Part shown: positions 6,858 through 12,291 of the stretch, one piece after another | Numbering within the stretch: the stretch's first letter is position 1 | Layout: each line of letters opens with the position of its first letter | Assembly (NCBI GenBank): GCA_001304425.1 | Contig: LJTS01000042.1 | Location: forward strand, 1-12,291 | Length of the DNA stretch: 12,291 nt | Reading direction: 5' to 3' | DNA from: Betaproteobacteria bacterium SG8_40 | GTDB taxonomy: Bacteria > Pseudomonadota > Gammaproteobacteria > Burkholderiales > Eutrophovitaceae | Program-made: the position numbers and the translations under genes | The notes under the pieces: generated by a model | What the model saw: only the letters and a program-made list of their open reading frames with translations | What the model was told of the DNA's origin: nothing | The model's database searches: none

Positions 6858-6886
6858 AAGTCCGGTGCGCGGGAAGGACCGGATTT
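6858..6886. repeat. Inverted repeat between clpP and clpX
   Basis: AAGTCCGG (6858-6865) pairs with CCGGATTT (6879-6886) over eight base pairs with one G-U, around a 13-base loop. It starts 21 bases after the clpP stop. There is no U-tract longer than three bases, so it is at best a partial terminator, attenuator or RNA-processing hairpin that could set the clpP:clpX ratio. Its function is not known. Confidence 0.4.
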
Positions 6887-6949
6887 CGCTTTGGAGCCGG
6901 TAGCGTTTTCGAAGTTTGTAACATGTACAGAAAGCGGAACTGACAACTG

Positions 6950-8233
6950 ATGGCATCCATGTCTGACAAACCGGGTGGTGAGAAACTGCTGTATTGCTCT
7001 TTCTGCGGTAAGAGCCAGCACGAAGTTCGTAAGCTGATTGCCGGCCCGTCGGTGTTCATCTGCGATGAGTGCATTGAGCTGTGTAATGACATTATTCGTG
7101 AAGAGAGCCAGGTCGACATTTCGGGCAAGGGGGTAAAGTCCGATCTGCCGGTACCCCATGAAATTCGCGAAATCCTTGACCAGTACGTCATTGGCCAGTC
7201 GACCGCCAAGCGAATCCTGTCAGTTGCCGTGTACAACCATTACAAGCGGCTCAAGACCGGGCAGAAAAAGGACGACATCGAGCTGTCGAAATCCAACATC
7301 CTGCTCATCGGCCCGACAGGGTCGGGCAAGACCTTGCTGGCCCAGACACTGGCGCGCCTGTTGAACGTGCCCTTCGTGATGGCAGATGCAACGACGCTGA
7401 CCGAAGCCGGTTACGTCGGCGAGGACGTTGAAAATATCATCCAGAAACTGCTCCAGAAATGCGACTACGACATCGAAAAAGCGCAACGGGGCATTGTTTA
7501 CATTGATGAAATTGACAAGGTATCGCGCAAGTCCGACAACCCGTCGATCACCCGCGATGTATCCGGGGAGGGCGTCCAGCAAGCGTTGCTCAAGCTGATC
7601 GAAGGCACGATTGCCTCGGTGCCGCCGCAGGGCGGGCGCAAGCATCCCAACCAGGAGTTCGTTCAGGTCGATACCACCAACATCCTGTTTGTATGTGGCG
7701 GCGCATTCGACGGACTCGACAAGGTCATCCGGCAGCGCTCCGAGAAGAGCGGCATCGGGTTTGGTGCCGAAGTCCGCAGCAAGGACAACGCCAAGGACAT
7801 TGGCGTCGTGCTGCGTGAGGTCGAGCCGGAGGATTTGATCAAGTACGGGCTGATTCCGGAATTCGTCGGCAGGCTCCCGGTCGTGGCCACTCTCGATGAA
7901 CTTAACGAGGAAGCGCTCATCGAAATCCTCACCCAGCCCAAGAACGCCCTGCTCAAGCAATACAAGAAGATGTTTGCGATGGAGGGCGTGGAGTTGGAGA
8001 TGCGCCCGGAAGCGCTGCATGCCATTTCGGGCAAGGCGCTGGCCCGCAAGACCGGAGCCCGGGGCCTGCGCTCGATCATGGAGCATGCCTTGCTTGACGT
8101 GATGTACGACCTGCCGTCCATGGATAACGTGGAAAAAGTGGTGGTGGACGAGGGAATGATCAAAGGAGACGCCAAACCGATATTGATTTATTCCGACCGG
8201 CCGAAAGTGGCTGGATCAGGGGGGGGTGCTTGA
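6950..8233 (+). CDS. clpX: ATP-dependent Clp protease ATP-binding subunit ClpX
   Basis: ClpX is the hexameric AAA+ unfoldase that recognises substrates, including ssrA-tagged ones, and feeds them into ClpP. The N-terminal zinc-binding domain has Cys16, Cys19, Cys38 and Cys41 (CSFC...CDEC). Walker A is GPTGSGKT (121-128), Walker B ends in DE at 186-187, pore loop 1 is GYVGED (154-159), the ClpP-docking loop IGF is at 269-271, and the sensor-2 motif GAR is at 369-371. The length of 427 is normal. The ATG at 6950 has a weak GGAA ten bases away; the ATG at 6959 would give MSDK, which fits the family start better, so the true start may be three codons later. The gene ends in a run of eight G, described separately. 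lon follows 54 bases on. Confidence 0.97.
   Translation: MASMSDKPGGEKLLYCSFCGKSQHEVRKLIAGPSVFICDECIELCNDIIREESQVDISGKGVKSDLPVPHEIREILDQYVIGQSTAKRILSVAVYNHYKRLKTGQKKDDIELSKSNILLIGPTGSGKTLLAQTLARLLNVPFVMADATTLTEAGYVGEDVENIIQKLLQKCDYDIEKAQRGIVYIDEIDKVSRKSDNPSITRDVSGEGVQQALLKLIEGTIASVPPQGGRKHPNQEFVQVDTTNILFVCGGAFDGLDKVIRQRSEKSGIGFGAEVRSKDNAKDIGVVLREVEPEDLIKYGLIPEFVGRLPVVATLDELNEEALIEILTQPKNALLKQYKKMFAMEGVELEMRPEALHAISGKALARKTGARGLRSIMEHALLDVMYDLPSMDNVEKVVVDEGMIKGDAKPILIYSDRPKVAGSGGGA
8219..8226 (+). other. Run of eight G at the 3' end of clpX
   Basis: The G8 tract encodes part of the SGGGA tail of ClpX, two codons before its stop. Losing one G would shift reading into a frame that stays open and stops at TGA 8289-8291, overlapping the lon ATG as ATGA. 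Gaining one G would also leave an open frame, running a few codons into lon. The tract is a plausible slippage or assembly-error site. Confidence 0.6.
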
Positions 8234-8287
8234 ATTTCGCGAGTGCGCCCCCAACCTTTCTAATTTGGCTTTGCTACTGGGTGTCCA

Positions 8288-10699
8288 ATGACCGAAATCT
8301 ATGAATCCCACGAACCGGCGGTGACCTACCCGCTTCTCCCGCTACGGGATGTGGTGGTGTTTCCGCACATGGTGATCCCGCTTTTCGTTGGCCGGCCCAA
8401 GTCGATCAAGGCACTTGAAGTAGCGATGGAGGCCGGCAAACACATCATGCTGGTTGCGCAAAAGTCGGCCGCTAAGGACGAACCCGGGCCGGAAGATCTC
8501 TACCGCATTGGCAGCATTGCCAATATCTTGCAGATGCTCAAATTGCCGGACGGGACGGTAAAGGTCCTCGTCGAAGGCGTGCAGCGTGCCGAGATTGTCT
8601 CGATCACCGACGAGAAAAGCCATTACGTCAGTGAGACGATGGCCATTTCATCCGATGACGGCGAGAACAATGAAGTTGAAGCAATGCGGCGGGCAATGCT
8701 CTCGCAGTTCGATCAGTACGTGAAGCTGAACAAGAAGATTCCTCCCGAAATCCTGACCTCGCTGTCGGGTATCGATGAGGCCGGCCGGCTCGCCGACACT
8801 GTGGCCGCGCATTTGCCGCTCAAGCTCGAGCAAAAGCAGGATGTTCTCGAAATGTTCGGCGTCAAGAAACGCCTTGAGCATCTGCTGTCGCTTTTGGAGG
8901 CGGAACTCGACATCATGCAGGTCGAGCGCCGGATTCGCGGCCGGGTCAAACGGCAGATGGAAAAGAGTCAGCGGGAGTATTACCTGAATGAACAGGTGAA
9001 GGCGATCCAGAAGGAACTCGGCGACATGGAAGAAGGCGCCGATCTGGAGGAGATGGAAAAGCGCATCAAGGCAGCGCACATGCCAAAGGAAGCCCGGCAG
9101 AAAGCCGAGAGCGAACTGAAGAAACTGCGCCTGATGTCGCCGATGTCGGCCGAGGCCACCGTCGTTCGGAACTTTATCGACACGCTCGTTGGGTTGCCCT
9201 GGAAGAAGAAAAGCAAGGTAAGCACCGATCTGCAATCGGCAGAAGAGGTGCTCGACGCCGATCACTACGGGCTGGAAAAGGTCAAGGAGCGAATTGTCGA
9301 ATACCTCGCTGTCCAGCAACGCGTGGACAAGCTGAAAGCCCCCATCCTTTGCCTGGTAGGCCCTCCGGGGGTCGGCAAGACCTCGCTTGGCCAGTCGATT
9401 GCTCGCGCGACCAATCGCAAGTTCGCGCGCATGTCTCTTGGTGGCGTGCGCGATGAGTCGGAGATTCGCGGACACCGCCGGACCTATATCGGGTCCATGC
9501 CCGGCAAGATCCTGCAGAACATGACCAAGGTCGGTGTGCGCAATCCACTCTTCCTGCTCGACGAGGTCGACAAGATGGGAATGGATTTCCGCGGAGATCC
9601 ATCGTCCGCATTGCTCGAAGTGCTTGATCCGGAGCAAAACGACAAATTCGTCGATCACTACGTTGAGGTCGAGTACGACCTGTCCGATGTGATGTTCGTG
9701 GCCACCGCGAATACGATGAACATTCCGGCCCCGTTGCTGGACCGCATGGAAGTAATCCGGCTGTCCGGTTATACGGAAGACGAAAAGGTCAATATCGCCA
9801 TGCGTTACCTGCTGCCAAAGCAGATGCGCAACAATGGTCTGAAGGAAGATGAGCTCGTCGTATCGGAAGCAGCCGTACGCGATATCGTGCGCTATTACAC
9901 ACGTGAGGCGGGCGTTCGGTCGCTCGAACGCGAGATTTCGAAGATCTGTCGCAAGGTCGTCAAGTCGCTGCTCGTCAAGAAGCGCAACACCAGGGTGTCG
10001 GTATCAACCCGGAGCCTCGACAAGTATCTGGGCGTGCGTCGCTATACGTTTGGCATCGCGGAAAAAGCAAACCAGGTTGGTCAGGTGACTGGACTGGCAT
10101 GGACGGAAGTAGGCGGCGAGTTGCTCACGGTCGAAGCCATTGTCATGCCGGGAAAGGGCGTGATCCAGCGGACCGGATCACTTGGCGACGTCATGAAGGA
10201 GTCCGTTGAGGCGGCGCGTTCAGTGGTTCGTGCCCGAGCCGGGAAGCTCGGCATCAAGGACGATACCTTCGAAAAGAGTGATATTCACGTTCACGTGCCC
10301 GAAGGCGCCACGCCCAAGGACGGTCCGTCGGCCGGCATCGCGATGACTACGGCGCTGGTGTCGGCGTTGACGAAGATACCGGTGCGCGCGGACGTTGCCA
10401 TGACGGGCGAGATCACGCTGCGCGGAGAAGTTCTTGCGATTGGCGGACTCAAGGAGAAATTGCTGGCGGCACATCGCGGTGGCATCAAGACCGTGCTCAT
10501 CCCGGAGGAAAACACCAAGGATTTGGTCGAGATACCCGATAACATCAAGAATCGGCTGGACATTCATCCGGTCAAGTGGGTTGATCAAGTGCTGGAAATG
10601 GCTCTGGTGAGTCGGCCTGAGCCATTAAAGGAAGAGGAGGCGGTGGCTATTCCGGCGATAGAGCCGTCGCCTGACGCAACCAGCCAGATCAAACACTGA
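8288..10699 (+). CDS. lon: ATP-dependent protease Lon
   Basis: Lon is the homohexameric AAA+ protease that degrades misfolded proteins and short-lived regulators in the cytosol. The 803-residue protein has the N-terminal substrate-binding domain beginning YPLLPLRDVVVFPHM, a coiled-coil stretch around 190-290, Walker A GPPGVGKT (358-365), Walker B LFLLDEVD (421-428), and the C-terminal peptidase domain with the Ser-Lys dyad Ser681 (KDGPSAG) and Lys724 (GGLKEKLLAAHRGG). The spacing of 43 between them equals that in E. coli. It is about 20 residues longer than E. coli Lon, mostly an acidic and proline-rich tail after residue 775. The ATG has GGGTG about eight bases upstream. No heat-shock promoter is apparent in the short gap after clpX, so co-transcription with clpX is likely. 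A strong terminator follows. Confidence 0.98.
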   Translation: MTEIYESHEPAVTYPLLPLRDVVVFPHMVIPLFVGRPKSIKALEVAMEAGKHIMLVAQKSAAKDEPGPEDLYRIGSIANILQMLKLPDGTVKVLVEGVQRAEIVSITDEKSHYVSETMAISSDDGENNEVEAMRRAMLSQFDQYVKLNKKIPPEILTSLSGIDEAGRLADTVAAHLPLKLEQKQDVLEMFGVKKRLEHLLSLLEAELDIMQVERRIRGRVKRQMEKSQREYYLNEQVKAIQKELGDMEEGADLEEMEKRIKAAHMPKEARQKAESELKKLRLMSPMSAEATVVRNFIDTLVGLPWKKKSKVSTDLQSAEEVLDADHYGLEKVKERIVEYLAVQQRVDKLKAPILCLVGPPGVGKTSLGQSIARATNRKFARMSLGGVRDESEIRGHRRTYIGSMPGKILQNMTKVGVRNPLFLLDEVDKMGMDFRGDPSSALLEVLDPEQNDKFVDHYVEVEYDLSDVMFVATANTMNIPAPLLDRMEVIRLSGYTEDEKVNIAMRYLLPKQMRNNGLKEDELVVSEAAVRDIVRYYTREAGVRSLEREISKICRKVVKSLLVKKRNTRVSVSTRSLDKYLGVRRYTFGIAEKANQVGQVTGLAWTEVGGELLTVEAIVMPGKGVIQRTGSLGDVMKESVEAARSVVRARAGKLGIKDDTFEKSDIHVHVPEGATPKDGPSAGIAMTTALVSALTKIPVRADVAMTGEITLRGEVLAIGGLKEKLLAAHRGGIKTVLIPEENTKDLVEIPDNIKNRLDIHPVKWVDQVLEMALVSRPEPLKEEEAVAIPAIEPSPDATSQIKH

Positions 10700-10728
10700 C
10701 ATAGCATCCCAAGGCAGTATATGATTAC

Positions 10729-10759
10729 AAAGGCAGCGCTTAGGCGCTGCCTTTTGTTT
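10729..10759 (+). terminator. Rho-independent terminator after lon
   Basis: An 11-base-pair perfect stem (10729-10739 with 10744-10754) closes a four-base TTAG loop and ends in CCTTTTGTTT. It begins 29 bases after the lon stop and separates the tig-clpP-clpX-lon block from hupB. Confidence 0.92.
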
Positions 10760-10774
10760 CACTCATGACTTCAC

Positions 10775-10804
10775 TTGACACTGTGAATTTCGAATTGTTA
10801 TATA
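10775..10804 (+). promoter_or_regulatory. Strong sigma-70-type promoter of hupB
   Basis: A perfect -35 TTGACA (10775-10780) is followed by AT-rich -10 sequence: TTATAT at 10798-10803 (17-base spacer) or TATATA at 10799-10804 (18-base spacer). Transcription should start near 10811, giving a leader of about 88 bases before hupB. High expression fits an abundant nucleoid protein. Confidence 0.8.
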
Positions 10805-10826
10805 AGCAGAGAGGGAAAACAAAAAA

Positions 10827-10883
10827 GTGAATACCCTCCATTTCCCACTCGCCAACTTCTTTTTTCTCCCGCTAACGAAATAA
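10827..10883 (+). CDS. Possible 18-codon leader ORF upstream of hupB
   Basis: Inside the hupB leader a GTG at 10827 opens a frame of 18 codons ending at TAA 10881-10883, fifteen bases before the hupB GTG. It would encode a hydrophobic, phenylalanine-rich peptide with PLANFFFLPLTK at its end. Its start, GTGAAT, repeats the first six bases of hupB. GAGGGA lies ten bases upstream, so ribosome loading is possible but the spacing is long. No known leader peptide is recognised; chance is quite possible in a frame this short. Confidence 0.25.
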   Translation: MNTLHFPLANFFFLPLTK

Positions 10884-10898
10884 CGAAAGGGGACCTGC

Positions 10899-11171
10899 GT
10901 GAATAAATCCGAATTGATCGAGTCCATTGCGCAAGCAGCTGACATCTCCAAAGCGGCTGCCGAACGTGCACTCGACGGAACCGTAGCTGCGATTACTTCA
11001 TCTCTCAAACAGGGTGGCATGGTCACGCTGGTCGGTTTTGGAACTTTCTATGTGGGAGAGCGGGCCGCGCGCAGTGGCCGCAATCCTCGTACCGGTGCCA
11101 CTATCGAAATCAAGGCCTCCAGGGTGCCCAAGTTCCGTGCTGGCAAAGCGCTGAAGGATGCAGTAAACTAG
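10899..11171 (+). CDS. hupB: DNA-binding protein HU-beta
   Basis: HU is the small dimeric histone-like protein that bends and compacts DNA. This 90-residue product has the standard length and fold order: two N-terminal helices, then the signature GFGTFYVGERAARSGRNP (46-63). Pro63, which intercalates into the DNA minor groove, is at the tip of the beta-arm in RNPRTG, and the protein closes with the usual FRAGKALKDAVN. The start is GTG with AAAGGGGA (10886-10893) five bases before it; from memory E. coli hupB also begins GTGAATAAA. Its position directly after lon is the usual one for hupB in proteobacteria. It has its own strong promoter and a leader of about 88 bases. No terminator is visible between it and the two tRNA genes that follow. 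Confidence 0.97.
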   Translation: MNKSELIESIAQAADISKAAAERALDGTVAAITSSLKQGGMVTLVGFGTFYVGERAARSGRNPRTGATIEIKASRVPKFRAGKALKDAVN

Positions 11172-11173
11172 CG

Positions 11174-11214
11174 CGCTTTCCGATTTTTGGGGTACCAGGC
11201 GGCCCCGGAAAGCG
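11174..11214 (+). repeat. Hairpin between hupB and tRNA-Val
   Basis: CGCTTTCCG (11174-11182) is the perfect reverse complement of CGGAAAGCG (11206-11214). Inside, GGGG (11189-11192) can pair with CCCC (11203-11206), which would lengthen the stem past a seven-base bulge. No U-tract follows, so it does not look like an intrinsic terminator. It starts two bases after the hupB stop and may protect the hupB 3' end or mark a processing point before the tRNAs (inference). Confidence 0.55.
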
Positions 11215-11267
11215 GAGATGGGTTGCCCGCGTGACAGACACGCAGTGCAACTCCCGAAAGCGCCATC

Positions 11268-11343
11268 GGGTGCTTAGCTCAGTTGGTAGAGCGTCGCCCT
11301 TACAAGGCGAATGTCGGGAGTTCGAGCCTCTCAGCACCCACCA
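11268..11343 (+). tRNA. tRNA-Val (anticodon UAC)
   Basis: A 76-base tRNA with encoded CCA. The acceptor arm pairs GGGTGCT with AGCACCC, the anticodon stem is TCGCC/GGCGA with loop CTTACAA giving anticodon TAC (11301-11303), and the T stem GGGAG/CTCTC closes TTCGAGC with one G-U pair. It lies nine bases before tRNA-Asp, with which it is surely co-transcribed. Confidence 0.97.
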
Positions 11344-11352
11344 GAGTATTCA

Positions 11353-11429
11353 GGAGTGGTAGTTCAGTTGGTTAGAATACCGGCCTGTCACGCCGGGGGT
11401 CGCGGGTTCGAGTCCCGTCCACTCCGCCA
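11353..11429 (+). tRNA. tRNA-Asp (anticodon GUC)
   Basis: A 77-base tRNA with encoded CCA. The acceptor arm pairs GGAGTGG with CCACTCC, the anticodon stem is CCGGC/GCCGG with loop CTGTCAC giving anticodon GTC (11387-11389), and the T stem CGGG/CCCG region closes TTCGAGT. It reads both aspartate codons. It is the last gene before the terminator. Confidence 0.97.
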
Positions 11430-11438
11430 GACCCAGAG

Positions 11439-11464
11439 AAGGCGAACGAGAGTTCGCCTTTTTT
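11439..11464 (+). terminator. Rho-independent terminator after tRNA-Asp
   Basis: A nine-base-pair perfect stem (AAGGCGAAC, 11439-11447, with GTTCGCCTT, 11452-11460) closes a GAGA loop and runs into six T (11459-11464). It ends the tRNA-Val/tRNA-Asp transcript, and hupB as well if that reads through. Confidence 0.93.
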
Positions 11465-11513
11465 GTTGCCGTTGCTTCGCTGCCGGAAGAACCTATTTCG
11501 ATTGGGTGAAACG

Positions 11514-12291
11514 ATGTTCGATTTGGTAACCAAAAACAGACTTCTCGTCTATATCGTCCTCGGATTGATCATTCTGACCTTTGCATTTTTCGGGGTCGAT
11601 TCGTATTTCCGGGGCGGCGGTGGCGTCAACGAGGTGGCAAAGATCGGCGATACGCCGATATCGGAGCAGGAGTTTGCCCGGAGTCTGCGCGAGGCCCAGG
11701 ACATGGTTCGCCAGCAGGCTCAGCAGCAGAACCAGCAAATGACCGAGTACCTGAACTCGCCGGAATTCAGGCGCGCGGTGCTGGAAGATCTCATTCAGCG
11801 CCGATTGCTGCTCGGTTATGCCGGCGCCTCCGGCATGTCCGTATCGACCGAAGAGCTGCGTAACGAGATCATGGGAGTTCAGGCATTCTATGGTCAGGAC
11901 GGCAAGTTTTCAGTGGACCGTTACGAGCAGTTGCTGCGAGCGCAAAATCTCACTCCGGCGAGCTTCGAAAATCAGATTGAACAGGAAATTCTGTTGTCCC
12001 GAATCCGCGAATCAGTGGCGGGGTCGGCGTTCATGCCCGAAACTGTCGTGGAGCGGCTGGTTCGCATACGCGGGCAGGAACGGGAGGTGAGCCAGCTGGT
12101 GATGTCCCCGGCAGACTTTCGGGCCAAAGTCGAAGTTGGCGAAGAAGAAGCGCGCAAGTACTTTGATGAGAACAGGGCATTGTTCCAGATCCCCGAGCGC
12201 GCGAAAGTCGAGTACATCGTGTTGACGCCGGAAGTTGCGGCGGCATCCGTGAAGGTTTCCGAAGAGGAACTGAAGCGGGTCTACGAAGAGC
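11514..12291 (+). CDS. ppiD: Periplasmic chaperone/peptidyl-prolyl isomerase PpiD, N-terminal part, cut by window edge
   Basis: The first 259 codons are present and the frame is open to the window end. PpiD is anchored in the inner membrane beside the SecYEG translocon and helps proteins fold as they enter the periplasm. The start MFDLVTKNRLLV leads into one hydrophobic membrane segment at about 10-28 (VYIVLGLIILTFAFFGV), an uncleaved signal anchor. The SurA-N-like chaperone region begins at about 40 (VAKIGDTPISEQEF, then EDLIQRRLLLGYA). The parvulin-type PPIase domain, usually in the second half, would lie beyond the window. GGTGAA six bases before the ATG is a fair ribosome binding site. 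Only 49 bases separate it from the tRNA terminator, so its promoter must lie there; TTGCTT (11472-11477) and TATTTC (11494-11499) are a weak candidate. Confidence 0.93.
   Translation, partial: MFDLVTKNRLLVYIVLGLIILTFAFFGVDSYFRGGGGVNEVAKIGDTPISEQEFARSLREAQDMVRQQAQQQNQQMTEYLNSPEFRRAVLEDLIQRRLLLGYAGASGMSVSTEELRNEIMGVQAFYGQDGKFSVDRYEQLLRAQNLTPASFENQIEQEILLSRIRESVAGSAFMPETVVERLVRIRGQEREVSQLVMSPADFRAKVEVGEEEARKYFDENRALFQIPERAKVEYIVLTPEVAAASVKVSEEELKRVYEE

Noticed and set aside
7220..8086. Minus-strand open frame of 288 codons inside clpX
   Set aside because: Antisense to clpX with no ribosome binding site or recognisable domain; explained by codon bias of the sense gene.
8648..9658. Long minus-strand open frame (336 codons) inside lon
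   Set aside because: It lies wholly antisense to a well-conserved gene, and its predicted protein shows no family motif. Such shadows are common opposite GC-rich coding sequence.

Overview
The window reads as an ordinary chromosomal segment of a GC-rich proteobacterium, most likely a betaproteobacterium. The evidence is the order tRNA-Leu(UAG) - tig - clpP - clpX - lon - hupB - tRNA-Val(UAC) - tRNA-Asp(GUC) - ppiD, the PpiD N-terminus of the short betaproteobacterial kind, the HpnC/HpnD/HpnE squalene pathway, and an ETF-ubiquinone oxidoreductase start like that of Pseudomonas and its relatives. A gammaproteobacterial lineage close to the beta/gamma split cannot be excluded from sequence alone. 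Base composition and codon use look even across the window, and I see no insertion sequence, prophage, CRISPR array or other accessory island.

Left part (1-4464), lipid and redox metabolism. A minus-strand gene cut by the left edge encodes the N-terminus of ETF-QO. It diverges from a plus-strand hotdog-fold acyl-CoA thioesterase, whose 3' end overlaps a convergent minus-strand block. Read in its own direction that block is hpnC - hpnD - hpnE - SDR (YciK-like). All three junctions overlap (ATGA, GTGA and a 14-nt overlap), so this is one translationally coupled operon. HpnD makes presqualene diphosphate from two farnesyl diphosphates, HpnC converts it to hydroxysqualene and HpnE reduces that to squalene, the precursor of hopanoids. 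No squalene-hopene cyclase lies in the window.

Right part (4584-12291), protein folding and turnover. tRNA-Leu(UAG) precedes trigger factor (tig), which overlaps clpP by 4 nt. clpX and lon follow on the same strand. A strong intrinsic terminator ends lon. hupB (HU-beta) then has its own consensus-like promoter and a leader of about 90 nt holding a small open reading frame. No terminator is visible after hupB; tRNA-Val and tRNA-Asp follow and end in a clear terminator. ppiD, the periplasmic membrane-anchored chaperone/PPIase, starts next and runs off the right edge.

How the genes work together: trigger factor receives nascent chains at the ribosome, ClpXP and Lon degrade damaged or regulatory proteins in the cytosol, and PpiD acts on proteins leaving the Sec translocon. 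The squalene operon supplies membrane triterpenoid precursor. I did not find a novel multi-gene system. The points most worth a second look are the YciK-like dehydrogenase with Glu where SDRs have catalytic Ser, a G8 tract at the end of clpX whose one-base deletion would fuse it into an ATGA overlap with lon, and the hupB leader ORF.
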